Below, piece by piece: positions 8,160 to 16,949 of a DNA stretch of 64,000 bases. The DNA comes from Natronorubrum sediminis (lineage in GTDB: Archaea > Halobacteriota > Halobacteria > Halobacteriales > Natrialbaceae). The DNA is taken from contig NZ_FNWL01000002.1 in NCBI RefSeq assembly GCF_900108095.1, positions 168,748 to 232,747 on the forward strand, given 5' to 3'. Numbering within the stretch: position 1 is the first letter of the stretch; each line of letters starts with the position of its first letter. The notes beneath the pieces were generated by a model, which worked only from the letters and a program-made list of their open reading frames with translations, made no database searches and was not told where the DNA came from. The position numbers and the translations under genes are program-made.

Positions 8160-9035
8160 ATGAGCGACGACCAGTCTCAGGAATCGCCCACTGACACCTC
8201 GAGTAGCGCAGACGGTCCCGGCGGCGGGCCACAACGCGTCGTCTCCGAGCAAAGCGTCGACGATATTCTCGATTCTCTTAGCGAGCCAGCCGACGAACCG
8301 GCCGACTCGAGCGATATCGACGACACACCTATCGAAGACGACGTCACAGCGTCGACCGCAGACAATCCACAGAAATCCGACGAAACGCCACTGGAGGGGG
8401 ACGAACAGACTGATGAATCGACGGCTGCTGGCGACTCATCAGATACCGACGCCTCGAGCAGCGAGCCTTCCAACAACGATAGCGACGGCGACGACGGTAA
8501 TGACGTCAGCGATAACAACGGCGGCGACGGCGGTGACAACGCCAGCAACGATGACGACACCAACGGAACGCAACGCAGCGAGAACGAGAGTAGCGACGAT
8601 GGTGAGAACAGTAGCGACGGTGATTCCACTGACAGCGACGCTGGGAGCGATGACACCGACGATGACGAACGCTCCGACTCGAGCACCGCGCTGTCCCAAA
8701 CGGGATCGGTCGAGAGCGTGAACGAAGACACCTCGATCGACGATCTCGCCGCGCGAATCGAACGCGGTGACGTCACCGGCTCCGACGTTCGCGCCGCAGA
8801 AGCCGGTGACGGGCGCGAGTCGACGCGCGACGTCGGTGAGATCGACCTCTCCATGGACGACCTCGAGTCGACGCAAGCGACATCTGGTGCGTCGCCGACG
8901 GCGAGCACCGATTCAGCGGCCGACGACGGGCCGCTCGCTGGTTCAATCAACCCCAATAGCGCGGACTCGAGTGACGATGAGAAGTCCGAATCCGCTGGAT
9001 TCCTTGGACGGATCAAACGCTTTTTCGGCGGCTGA
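8160..9035 (+). CDS. Acidic low-complexity protein with basic amphipathic C-terminus
   Basis: 291 residues from ATG 8160; ggttatgg 25-32 bp upstream fits a leaderless promoter. Two short ordered segments (VVSEQSVDDILDSL near residue 25 and VNEDTSIDDLAARIERGDVTGSDVRAA near 190) flank a ~130-residue stretch dominated by Asp, Ser, Asn and Gly. A further helix IDLSMDDLES follows. The end GFLGRIKRFFGG is a basic/aromatic amphipathic tail, strikingly different from the rest and plausibly a membrane or partner contact. I do not recognise the family; similar proteins occur in haloarchaea. Convergent with the AEC transporter gene. Confidence 0.75.
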   Translation: MSDDQSQESPTDTSSSADGPGGGPQRVVSEQSVDDILDSLSEPADEPADSSDIDDTPIEDDVTASTADNPQKSDETPLEGDEQTDESTAAGDSSDTDASSSEPSNNDSDGDDGNDVSDNNGGDGGDNASNDDDTNGTQRSENESSDDGENSSDGDSTDSDAGSDDTDDDERSDSSTALSQTGSVESVNEDTSIDDLAARIERGDVTGSDVRAAEAGDGRESTRDVGEIDLSMDDLESTQATSGASPTASTDSAADDGPLAGSINPNSADSSDDEKSESAGFLGRIKRFFGG

Positions 9036-9040
9036 CAGAT

Positions 9041-9066
9041 CGGTTTTTGTGCGTATGAGGCCTCAT
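9041..9066. terminator. Convergent-gene terminator region
   Basis: A T5 tract (ggttttt, 9041-9047) just after the acidic-protein stop fits an archaeal oligo-T terminator. A perfect 12-bp palindrome atgaggcctcat (9055-9066) overlaps the stop codon of the convergent transporter gene. Confidence 0.4.
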
Positions 9067-9971
9067 GGGACGAGCGAGATTACGACGAACAGCGTCGCCA
9101 TCGAGACGAGCGTCGTCGCGAAGACGTTCAGTGACGCGAACTCGGAGTCCCCGCCGAGTTCGGCGGCGAAGACGTACGTCGAGACGGCAGTGGGCGTCGC
9201 GAACATCACGACCGTCGCCGTCAGCGTTGGCGCGTCGACGGACAGCGTCGAGAAGACGAGCCACGCGAGTGCGGGCATGCAGACGATTTTGAGGCCGACG
9301 ACGGCTCCCGTTGCACCGAAATCCATCGTGGGAACATCGATCTGTAACGACGCTCCGACACAGAGCAACGCCAGCGGGAGGGCAATCGAACCGAGCACGT
9401 CCAGTCCGGTCGCGGCGTTCGTGGGCACCGTTACGCCAAGAGACCCGACGGAGAGTCCGGCGAGCAACGAGAGCAACACCGGATTGGTCGCGAGCCCACG
9501 CAACTCGTCGGCGATCGCCGCACTCGCACCGTTGAGCGTCGACAACAGGATCAGCGACAGCGGGAGTTGCACCAGCGTAATCACGCCGAGGACGACACTC
9601 GCAATTGCGGTGACCTCCGCGTCGAACGTCGCCGCCACCAGCGGAAGCCCGAGATAGCCCAAATTCGAGTGATACGACTGGACGATTGCGACGCTCTGGC
9701 GTCCCCTCGAGTCCCGATTTCGATGGACGATCCACGCGAGACTCGCCGTGACGAGCAGTACGACGAGTAAGCCCGCAACCAGTTCGATCGAGAGCAGCCG
9801 ACCGATCGCCTGGTCGTACGTCGAGACGAAGATGAGTGCCGGCAACGCAAGATAGTACGCAACCGCGTTCAATCGACTCGTCCGGCTCGCACCGAGGAAT
9901 CCCGACGCTCGCAGTCCCGCGCCGAGCACCAAGACGACGAGCAACGCCAGCAACCGGCCGAGCACTTCCAT
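9063..9971 (-). CDS. AEC-family (auxin efflux carrier-like) transporter
   Basis: 302 residues from the ATG at 9971. Ten hydrophobic segments in two halves are visible, with AEC-type motifs: ALPALIFVSTYDQ in the first half, VAIVQSYHSNLGYLGLPLV and the C-terminal PTLTATVVMFATPTAVSTYVFA. The family (malate permease / auxin efflux carrier-like) moves organic anions or amphipathic acids across the cytoplasmic membrane. The substrate cannot be read from sequence. It is a single gene, convergent with the acidic protein and divergent from the MATE gene. Confidence 0.88.
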   Translation of the reverse strand: MEVLGRLLALLVVLVLGAGLRASGFLGASRTSRLNAVAYYLALPALIFVSTYDQAIGRLLSIELVAGLLVVLLVTASLAWIVHRNRDSRGRQSVAIVQSYHSNLGYLGLPLVAATFDAEVTAIASVVLGVITLVQLPLSLILLSTLNGASAAIADELRGLATNPVLLSLLAGLSVGSLGVTVPTNAATGLDVLGSIALPLALLCVGASLQIDVPTMDFGATGAVVGLKIVCMPALAWLVFSTLSVDAPTLTATVVMFATPTAVSTYVFAAELGGDSEFASLNVFATTLVSMATLFVVISLVP

Positions 9972-10132
9972 AGCGGTCTCGAGTCGACTCGGCTCCTTCT
10001 AGTGCACGGTTAATCGTCGTAGTGTGATGGGGTGACACTGCTCAAATTCGTGGCGAGAGGGTCCAGAACGGCCACGTGGCTTGCCGGCTAACGAACTCCT
10101 TTGAACGTCTTCGATAATAGACAGCTACCTCC

Positions 10133-11578
10133 GTGAGTCGGATTCCAAATCCACTACGTCTTACGATCCTCTATATCGGACTCGCACTCGCCCGTCTCGG
10201 CTTGATCGACCGTGAGCGCGCTGTCGAGACGACGGTCCTCGCGTGGCCGCGGATCGTCACCGGCATCGCACGCATGTCGAAGAGCGCCGTCGACGTCGCG
10301 ATGGTCGGCGTCGCCGTCGGAACGTCGGCCGTCGCGGGCGTCGGCTACGCGAGTCCGTTCTGGGGGCTCGCCTTCGCGATCGGCGGCGGCGTCGCCGGCG
10401 GAACGATCGCCCTCGTCTCACAGCGCTTCGGCGCCGATGCCTACGACGAGTTGGGGTTGGCGGTTCGCTCGAGTACGGTGTTGGTCATCGCACTCTCCGT
10501 GCCGGTCTCGGCGACGTTCTGGCTCTTTCCGGAGCAGTTCATCTCGGTACTCACCGACAATCAGGCGGCGATCGACTACGGTGCGACGTACCTGCAGGTC
10601 GTCGCCCTGGGAATTCCCTTCGCCGGTCTCAATCTGGTCGGGAGCCGAACCCTCGTCGGTGCGGACGACTCCTTCATCGCGATGCAGATCCGCGCTGCCG
10701 GCGCGGTCATCAATATCGGACTCAACGCCGTGTTCATCTTCGGACTCGACTTGGGCGTGGTCGGAGCGGCACTCGGGACGGTGTTCGCAAACGTGGCCGT
10801 GACGGCGACGTTCGCGGTCGGCATCACCGCAGGCTGGCTCCCCGTCATCGGCCAACTACCGATACAGGTCGACCCACTGGGGTCGTACTTCGATCCGGGC
10901 ACGATTCACGACATCGTCACGATCGGGCTCCCCGTCGGCGGCCGAAACCTCGTCTGGACGGTCGCCGAGTTCCCCATGCTCTGGGTCCTCGGTATATTCG
11001 GCGAGAACACCGTCGCCGCGTTCGTCATCGCTCGGCGCATCTGGGGGCTGATGAACACGCCCGGGTGGGGCTTCGGTCTCGCCTCCTCGAGTCTGGTCGG
11101 ACAGGCGCTCGGGCAAAACGACGAGCAAACGGCGAAAGCGTACGGCCGAGACATCATCCGCTTCGCCGTGGCGACGTACATCGTAAGCGCGATCCTCATC
11201 GCACTCTTCGCCGAGCAGATCGTCGTCCTCTTCGCTGACGATCCGGCGAGCGGCGAGATTCCGATCGCGGTCACACTCGTCTACGCCTCTTGCGTCGCGG
11301 TGGTCTTCCAGGGCGTCGCCGGTGCAGCCGCTGGCCCGCTCGACGCCAGTGGCGACACGGTAGTGCCCTTCGCGAGCCAGTTCGTCGGGATGTTTCTCGT
11401 CTCGATCCCGCTCGCGTACCTCGGCGCGACGACGAGCCTCGGCTACTGGGGACTCTACCTCGCGTTCGTCGCCGAAACGAGCGTCCCCGCCGCGATCAAC
11501 TACTGGCGATTCCGCACCGACAAGTGGAAAGCCATCAGCGAGACCTATCGCCCGGACGCCGCCGTCGCGGACGACTAA
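10133..11578 (+). CDS. MATE-family multidrug/cation antiporter
   Basis: 481 residues from a GTG at 10133. Two homologous halves of six membrane segments each are visible (ALARLGLIDR...MSKSAVDVAMVGVAVGTSAVAGVGYAS and GLPVGGRNLVWTVAEFPMLWVLG). The motif SKSAVDVAMVG resembles the MATE N-lobe cation-binding entry. Members export amphipathic cations or other small molecules using H+ or Na+ gradients. No regulator is adjacent. It is followed by a 336-bp spacer before tRNA-Val. Confidence 0.9.
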   Translation: MSRIPNPLRLTILYIGLALARLGLIDRERAVETTVLAWPRIVTGIARMSKSAVDVAMVGVAVGTSAVAGVGYASPFWGLAFAIGGGVAGGTIALVSQRFGADAYDELGLAVRSSTVLVIALSVPVSATFWLFPEQFISVLTDNQAAIDYGATYLQVVALGIPFAGLNLVGSRTLVGADDSFIAMQIRAAGAVINIGLNAVFIFGLDLGVVGAALGTVFANVAVTATFAVGITAGWLPVIGQLPIQVDPLGSYFDPGTIHDIVTIGLPVGGRNLVWTVAEFPMLWVLGIFGENTVAAFVIARRIWGLMNTPGWGFGLASSSLVGQALGQNDEQTAKAYGRDIIRFAVATYIVSAILIALFAEQIVVLFADDPASGEIPIAVTLVYASCVAVVFQGVAGAAAGPLDASGDTVVPFASQFVGMFLVSIPLAYLGATTSLGYWGLYLAFVAETSVPAAINYWRFRTDKWKAISETYRPDAAVADD

Positions 11579-11914
11579 GCGGTAGAGATGGCTCGCTCGA
11601 AGTGAAGGGGTTGTGGAACGAAATCAGGGAGACTCGAGTCCAGCGGTTGGCACTGGATAGACAGATTGGGTAGATTTGAGCGACACCGAGACGTGCTCGC
11701 CTGCGCTGTGCGCGCCTCGTCTCATTCAAACTGCCTCACGTCACGAACCTGTCGCTCGCGAAGTTGTTCGCGACAGAAATAGTGGGTTGAGGCAGATTTG
11801 AACCACGGTCGTTCCGCTCACTCCGTTCGCTTCACTCCCTGATTCAAATCTCCCGTAACAATTTCTGACGGAACGGATGACTCGCTTCGCTCGTCAGTTT
11901 TGTTCCGTCAGAAA
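11579..11914. other. Non-coding spacer with tRNA-like duplications
   Basis: No gene is supported here. The spacer holds a partial copy of the tRNA-Val 3' end (11783-11802), a weaker similar segment near 11664-11680, and a long inverted repeat abutting the tRNA. The pattern is typical of DNA left after insertions at a tRNA. Confidence 0.6.
11783..11802. repeat. Partial duplication of the tRNA-Val 3' end
   Basis: Twenty bases here match 11915-11934 (acceptor and T-arm side of tRNA-Val) with one mismatch. Both copies are preceded by cagaaat. The 132-bp offset fits an old attachment-site duplication. Confidence 0.6.
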
Positions 11915-11915
11915 T
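11861..11915. repeat. 14-bp perfect inverted repeat next to tRNA-Val
   Basis: atttctgacggaac (11861-11874) is the exact reverse complement of gttccgtcagaaat (11902-11915), with a 27-bp loop holding a smaller tgac/gtca pair. It lies just downstream of the minus-strand tRNA and could form a transcript hairpin. Confidence 0.65.
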
Positions 11916-11989
11916 GGGTTGGGGCAGATTTGAACTGCCGGCCTCCTCCATGTCAAGGAGGTGTCATAACCAGACTAGACCACCAACCC
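11915..11989 (-). tRNA. tRNA-Val (anticodon GAC)
   Basis: On the minus strand the 7-bp acceptor GGGTTGG pairs with CCAACCC and is followed by discriminator A (11915). A D-arm, an anticodon stem CCTCC/GGAGG enclosing the loop TTGACAT (anticodon GAC) and a T-arm with GTTCAAATC are all visible. No intron, and CCA is not encoded. Partial copies of its 3' end lie just downstream. Confidence 0.95.
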
Positions 11990-12169
11990 GCCTGGCTTCC
12001 TCCGTGGCGTCTATCGCCACGTTGTCTGCACTCGTTCGTTGCCCGCCACCGTAATTGAAGGTTTCGAATCGGGAGCCGTACGCGAGTCGCACCCACGATC
12101 CCTCCGACATGCTTAAGTTGATGTACTCATTTGGACATTGTAAGACAACTACGTACATTGGTGTTCACT

Positions 12170-13186
12170 ATGCAGGAATACGTCGAGCGGGTTACGGAGG
12201 GCGAGAATCTGACGCAAGCAGACGCTCGAGCGGCCTCTACGTCCGTCTTCGAAGACGCAACGGAGGCACAGATCGGCGCGCTACTGGCCGCACTACGGGC
12301 GAAAGGCGAAACGGAAGCCGAAATCGCCGGCTTCGCACAAGGTATGCGCGAGGCCGCCCGGACGATTACCCCTGATCGTGAGCCACTGGTCGACACTTGC
12401 GGGACGGGTGGGGACGACTACGATACGATCAACGTCTCCACGACGAGCGCAATCGTCACCGCCGGCGCTGGCGTCCCCGTCGCCAAACACGGTAACTACT
12501 CGGTCTCTTCTTCCTCTGGAAGCGCGGACGTCCTCGAGGAAGTCGGCGTCTCGGTCGAAGCCGAACCGCCCGCTGTCGAGGACGCCATCGAACGCGACGG
12601 CATCGGCTTCATGCTCGCGCCGGTGTTCCACCCCGCGATGAAAGCCGTCATCGGCCCGCGAAAGGAACTCGGCATGCGAACGATCTTCAACGTCCTCGGG
12701 CCCCTGACCAACCCCGCCGGGGCGGACGCCCAGGTCGTCGGCGTCTACGATCCCGACCTCGTTCCGATTCTCGCGGACGCCCTCTCTCGGATGGCCGTCG
12801 AGCGGGCGCTCGTCGTCCACGGCGCGGGCACCGACGAAATCGCGATTCACGGCGAAACCATCGCCGCGGAAGTCGATGGATCCGACGTCGAACAGTACTC
12901 CCTCGAGCCAGCCGACCTCGGACTCGAGTCCCACGACATCGAAGCCATTTCGGGCGGCTCTCCCGAGGAAAACGCGGCAGCCATGCGCGGAATCGTCGAG
13001 GGGGAGGTTACGGGCGCAAAGCGAGACGTCATCCTCGCGAACGCGGGGGCGGCGATTTACATCGCCGGCGAAGCCAACTCGCTCGAGGCCGGCGTCGACG
13101 TCGCCCGGGACGCGATCGACTCCGGGGGCGCAGCCCGGAAACTCGCCCAACTCTGTGAGGGAGCGACGACGCGGGTACAGCAATGA
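12170..13186 (+). CDS. trpD: Anthranilate phosphoribosyltransferase
   Basis: 338 residues from ATG 12170 (MQEYVERVTEGENLT); an upstream in-frame ATG at 12131 would only add residues crossing the likely promoter (ttgtaag near 12139). TrpD transfers phosphoribose from PRPP to anthranilate, step two of tryptophan synthesis. The glycine-rich PRPP site DTCGTGGDDYDTINVSTT is at about residues 78-95, followed by GVPVAKHGNYSVSSSSGSAD, RKELGMRTIFNVLGPLTNP and VVHGAGTDE. It is first in trpDFEG: its stop overlaps trpF by 4 bp. Confidence 0.97.
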   Translation: MQEYVERVTEGENLTQADARAASTSVFEDATEAQIGALLAALRAKGETEAEIAGFAQGMREAARTITPDREPLVDTCGTGGDDYDTINVSTTSAIVTAGAGVPVAKHGNYSVSSSSGSADVLEEVGVSVEAEPPAVEDAIERDGIGFMLAPVFHPAMKAVIGPRKELGMRTIFNVLGPLTNPAGADAQVVGVYDPDLVPILADALSRMAVERALVVHGAGTDEIAIHGETIAAEVDGSDVEQYSLEPADLGLESHDIEAISGGSPEENAAAMRGIVEGEVTGAKRDVILANAGAAIYIAGEANSLEAGVDVARDAIDSGGAARKLAQLCEGATTRVQQ

Positions 13187-13833
13187 CGCGCGTCAAAATC
13201 TGTGGACTGACGACGACGGACGACCTCGAGATGGCCATCGCGGCTGGAGCCGACGCGGTCGGCATCATCTGTGACGTTCCCGTCGACACGCCCCGGGAGG
13301 TCTCCCGCGTACGGGCCCGGGAGCTAGTCGAGGCCGCGCCGCCGTTCGTCACGACCGTCCTCGTGACGATGCCGGAAGGGCCGGATCAGGCGATCGAACT
13401 GGTCGACGCCATCGAACCGGACGCGCTCCAATTCCACGGCTCGATCGGCGTAGGTGACCTTTCGTACGTGCGCGCGAAGGTCGACTCTCAGCTTCTCCTC
13501 GCCGTCGACGCAGACGACGCCCAGACGGCTCATACGTACGACGATGTCGTCGACGGCTTGCTCGTCGATACGCCCGGCGAAGACGGCGGTGGCGGCACCG
13601 GGACCACGCACGATTGGGCCCGAACCCGCAAAGCCACCGACGGCCTCGAGTCACCGGTGATCCTCGCCGGCGGATTGACGCCCGAGAACGTCCCGGACGC
13701 GATTTCGACGGTCGAGCCGTTTGCCGTCGATGTCGCGAGCGGTGTCGAGGAAACTGGCGGCGTCAAGGACCCAACTGCGGTCAGATCGTTCGTCGATCGA
13801 GCGAAAGACGCGGGTCGACCAGTACAGCCGTGA
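13183..13833 (+). CDS. trpF: Phosphoribosylanthranilate isomerase
   Basis: 216 residues from ATG 13183, overlapping the trpD stop (ATGA), so probably translationally coupled. TrpF performs the Amadori rearrangement of phosphoribosylanthranilate to CdRP in the cytoplasm. The TIM-barrel start TRVKICGLTT carries the catalytic Cys (residue 7), ALQFHG is in the middle, and LAGGLTPENV and AVDVASGVEETGG form the phosphate-binding end with the catalytic Asp in VDVASGVE. Length is normal for the family. Confidence 0.96.
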   Translation: MTRVKICGLTTTDDLEMAIAAGADAVGIICDVPVDTPREVSRVRARELVEAAPPFVTTVLVTMPEGPDQAIELVDAIEPDALQFHGSIGVGDLSYVRAKVDSQLLLAVDADDAQTAHTYDDVVDGLLVDTPGEDGGGGTGTTHDWARTRKATDGLESPVILAGGLTPENVPDAISTVEPFAVDVASGVEETGGVKDPTAVRSFVDRAKDAGRPVQP

Positions 13834-13842
13834 TTTCTCAGT

Positions 13843-15582
13843 ATGAGTGATACACCCACCTCACCGACACCCGATATCGATCGCGAAACGTTTCGCGAAC
13901 ACGCGAGCGATAGCACCGAACGGCCGGTCGTCGTCCGAACCGTCGTGACGCTCGACGTCGACACGACGCCACTCGCGGCCTACGGTGCCCTCACCGGTCG
14001 AACGGCATCGAACGACCGCGAGCGCTCGCCCTACGCGTTCTTACTCGAGAGTGCGGAGAAGACCGCTTCGAGCGATCCCGACGGCGCGTTTCGGCCGAGT
14101 TCGGCACAGACTGATCGCCACGCACGGTACTCCTACGTCGGCTACGATCCGGACGCCGTCATCACGGTCGAATCGGACGGAACCGCTGTCGAAGCGTTGT
14201 CTCCGAACGCCCCGATGGACCTCATCGAAACGACCGACGACGGTGACACCGTCGATGCTCTTCGCGCCGCACTGCCGGACGTTCGATTCGCGAACGCACC
14301 CGAGCACGACCGACAGCACCTCACCGGCGGCCTCGTTGGCTTTCTCGCTTACGACGCAGTCTACGACCTCTGGCTCGAGGACGTCGGTCTCGAGCGTCCC
14401 GACTCGCGGTTCCCGGACGCCCAGTTCGTGTTGACGACGAAGACGCTCGCGTTCGACGAACGAAACGGGACCGTCTCGTTGGTCTGTACGCCGATTCTCG
14501 AGGCCGACGACGATCCGGACGCCGTCTACGACGACGTGCTCGCCGAAGCCCAAGAAGTTGCAAAGACGATACGCGACGCCGATACGTTGGAGACGAGTGG
14601 CTTCACCCGGACGGACGAGGTGGCTGGTCCGAAAGACGCCTACGAGGAGAGCGTCGACCGAGCCAAAGAACACGTCCTCGACGGCGACATCTATCAGGGC
14701 GTCGTCTCCCGGACGCGAGAGCTCTACGGCGATGTCGATCCGCTCGGGTTTTACGAGGCGATGCGAGACGTGAACCCCTCGCCGTACATGTACGTACTCG
14801 AGCACGACGACCTGACCGTTGTCGGCGCGAGTCCGGAAACGTTGGTCTCCGTCCGCGGGCGCGAGATCATGTCGAATCCCATCGCCGGAACCTGTGACCG
14901 GGGAACCGGTCCCGTCGAGGATCGCCGACTCGCCGGCGAGATGCTGGCCGACGAGAAAGAACGCGCCGAGCACACCATGCTGGTCGACCTGGCTCGCAAC
15001 GACGTTCGACGGGTTGCCGAGGCCGGTTCGGTTCGCGTCGACGAGTTCATGAACGTCCTCAAGTACAGCCACGTCCAGCACATCGAATCGACCGTCACGG
15101 GCGAGTTAGCTGGGGATGCTGACGCCTTCGACGCGACCCGCGCGTCGTTCCCCGCCGGAACGCTCTCTGGCGCGCCGAAGATCCGCGCGATGGAAATTAT
15201 CGACGACCTCGAGGCCGAACCGCGAGGCCTCTACGGTGGCGGCGTCGGCTACTACTCCTGGTGTGGCGACGCCGACTTTGCCATCGTGATCCGAACGGCG
15301 ACCGTCGAAGACGAAGGAACGCGAGACCGGATCACCGTCCGTGCGGGTGCAGGATTGGTCGCCGACAGTGATCCCGAGGCCGAGTACGTGGAGACTGAGA
15401 AAAAGATGGGCGGCGTACTCGCCGCACTCGAGAACATCGAGGAAAGATCGAGCGATAGTGTTGATTCTGACGGCGATGGTGCTGGTGATACTGATGGGAA
15501 TGATGGGAATGACGGTAATGACGGTAATGGTGGCACCTCCGACAGGCGCGATGGCCACGAGACCGCGGAGGTGAGCCGATGA
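13843..15582 (+). CDS. trpE: Anthranilate synthase component I
   Basis: 579 residues from ATG 13843, 9 bp after trpF. TrpE converts chorismate to anthranilate using ammonia from TrpG. The chorismate-binding core runs from about residue 265 to 530: DGDIYQGVVSRT, NPSPYMYVLEHDDLTVVGAS, PIAGTCDRG, LVDLARNDVRRVA, KYSHVQHIES, FPAGTLSGAPKIRAMEII and GGGVGYYSW. The N-terminal regulatory domain is present. The last ~45 residues are an unusual Asp/Gly/Asn tail (four 9-bp repeats at 15493-15528) dispensable by position. The stop overlaps trpG. Confidence 0.97.
   Translation: MSDTPTSPTPDIDRETFREHASDSTERPVVVRTVVTLDVDTTPLAAYGALTGRTASNDRERSPYAFLLESAEKTASSDPDGAFRPSSAQTDRHARYSYVGYDPDAVITVESDGTAVEALSPNAPMDLIETTDDGDTVDALRAALPDVRFANAPEHDRQHLTGGLVGFLAYDAVYDLWLEDVGLERPDSRFPDAQFVLTTKTLAFDERNGTVSLVCTPILEADDDPDAVYDDVLAEAQEVAKTIRDADTLETSGFTRTDEVAGPKDAYEESVDRAKEHVLDGDIYQGVVSRTRELYGDVDPLGFYEAMRDVNPSPYMYVLEHDDLTVVGASPETLVSVRGREIMSNPIAGTCDRGTGPVEDRRLAGEMLADEKERAEHTMLVDLARNDVRRVAEAGSVRVDEFMNVLKYSHVQHIESTVTGELAGDADAFDATRASFPAGTLSGAPKIRAMEIIDDLEAEPRGLYGGGVGYYSWCGDADFAIVIRTATVEDEGTRDRITVRAGAGLVADSDPEAEYVETEKKMGGVLAALENIEERSSDSVDSDGDGAGDTDGNDGNDGNDGNGGTSDRRDGHETAEVSR
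15493..15528. repeat. 9-bp tandem repeat inside trpE
   Basis: Four 9-bp units (gatgggaat twice, gacggtaat twice) encode a repeated Asp-Gly-Asn tripeptide in the disordered C-terminal tail of TrpE. The frame is preserved. Confidence 0.85.
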
Positions 15583-16232
15583 GCGAGCACGCCAACACTC
15601 GAGGCGAGTCGGTGAAGCCGGCTGACGAGAACGCTACTGACGAAGCGGTAACCGTTCTGTTCGTCGATAACTACGACTCGTTCACCTACAACCTCGTCGA
15701 GTACGTGAGCCAGCAAGCGGACACCGAGACAGAAGTCGTGAAAAACACCGCCTCGCTCGAGGACATTCGGAACGTCGATCCGGACGCGATCATCATCAGT
15801 CCGGGCCCCGGTCACCCGAAGAACGACCGTGATGTTGGCGTCACGATGGCAGTGCTTCGGGAACTCAGTCCCGAGATACCGACACTCGGCGTCTGTCTGG
15901 GACTCGAGGCTGCCGTCTACGAGTTCGGCGGTACCGTTGGGCGAGCACCCGCACCGATCCACGGGAAGGCCTCCGCCGTCGAACACGACGGGGAGGGCGT
16001 CTTTGCCGGCCTGCCACAGGGCTTTCGTGCCGGGCGCTATCACTCGCTGGTCGCGACGGCGGTACCCGAGTGCTTCGAAATTTCAGCGACCGCTGACCAC
16101 GATAGCGAGACGCTCGTGATGGGCGTTCGACACCGCGAGTACCCGATCGAAGCCGTCCAGTTCCATCCGGAGAGCGTGCTCACGGCTGCAGGTCACGACG
16201 TCATCGAAAATTTCCTCGAGTCGCTTCGGTAG
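15579..16232 (+). CDS. trpG: Anthranilate synthase component II (glutamine amidotransferase)
   Basis: 217 residues from ATG 15579, overlapping the trpE stop by 4 bp. TrpG hydrolyses glutamine and channels ammonia to TrpE. Class I amidotransferase motifs follow an ~24-residue haloarchaeal extension: VLFVDNYDSFTYNLVEYV, ISPGPGHPKN, nucleophile Cys in LGVCLGLEAAVYEFGG, and the His-Glu pair in VQFHPESVLT. The usual GHQ after the nucleophile reads GLE. It is last in trpDFEG; all four genes are nearly contiguous and likely one mRNA. Confidence 0.96.
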   Translation: MSEHANTRGESVKPADENATDEAVTVLFVDNYDSFTYNLVEYVSQQADTETEVVKNTASLEDIRNVDPDAIIISPGPGHPKNDRDVGVTMAVLRELSPEIPTLGVCLGLEAAVYEFGGTVGRAPAPIHGKASAVEHDGEGVFAGLPQGFRAGRYHSLVATAVPECFEISATADHDSETLVMGVRHREYPIEAVQFHPESVLTAAGHDVIENFLESLR

Positions 16233-16322
16233 TCCGAGTGCAGATCCGCGGATCGCCGAGTGCTCGATGCCGCAGTAGTGGGCGAGTCGATCGGTGTTGG
16301 GGGGTGGAATCAGAACGCGTTC

Positions 16323-16490
16323 TTATCCGACGTAGCCGACCGTGTAGAGGCCCGCGAGGACCACTGCGGCGACGATTCCGATTCGAATTGCCAGTTTGAT
16401 CGCGATACGAATAGCGACGATCGCAACGGCCAACGCGACCAGTCCGGCGAGCACGAGCAGGACGGTCGACGACGTTAGTGGTTCGACCAT
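16323..16490 (-). CDS. Small membrane protein (55 residues)
   Basis: ATG at 16490 (MVEPLTSSTVLLVLAGLVAL) to TAA at 16323. Two hydrophobic segments, residues 8-27 and 37-54, are separated by AIRIAIKLAIRIG with regularly spaced Arg/Lys. The length and two-helix hairpin fit the small membrane proteins common next to haloarchaeal housekeeping genes. Function unknown. It is convergent with trpG and reads away from nrdJ. Confidence 0.65.
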   Translation of the reverse strand: MVEPLTSSTVLLVLAGLVALAVAIVAIRIAIKLAIRIGIVAAVVLAGLYTVGYVG

Positions 16491-16949
16491 ATACACGTTG
16501 CTCGGCTACACCGACGTAATCTTTCTGGAAATAGTGACAAAAATCTGGCTGTGACTGTCGACGGGAGGGTGACACTGTCCCGCACGCGACAGTTGGAAAA
16601 CCCACAGTAGCGGACGGGACAGAGCTGAATTGATCAGCCACCAGTGTGGAGTGTCGCCCTCAACACTACTTTCAGTCCGGTCTGAAAATCGTTAAGACCG
16701 TTGACGCCGTAGCTACGCATAGCCCTGATCACGCCCGTTTCAGCGGTCGTGGTCGGACACAACTCGAATAGCGTACAGAGAAATCTATCCAACTCAAATT
16801 GCCCTACTACAAGAAAAGTAGGACAACAACACCCGGTTTTAAGATGGACCGATGACTACCGAACCTTCGTCACGAACAATGAAATTCAGGACCCGGACCC
16901 ACGACAGAATCGCCACCCTGCGGCGGGATTACCGCGAGGTGACCCGCGC
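16491..16949. promoter_or_regulatory. nrdJ upstream region with TATA box and short inverted repeat
   Basis: No gene is supported in this 459-bp stretch. A good TATA box, TTTTAAG (16837-16843), would start transcription near 16867 and leave an ~80-nt leader before nrdJ. Just upstream, CCTACT (16803-16808) and AGTAGG (16817-16822) form an inverted repeat with 8-bp spacing, a possible transcription-factor site. Confidence 0.4.

Noticed and set aside
11579-11990. Complete integrated element at tRNA-Val
   Set aside because: Only short tRNA fragments are present, with no integrase and too little DNA between copies.
16491-16949. Cobalamin riboswitch before nrdJ
   Set aside because: Only a faint gccaccagtg segment resembles part of a B12 motif; no convincing B12 box or pairing found.
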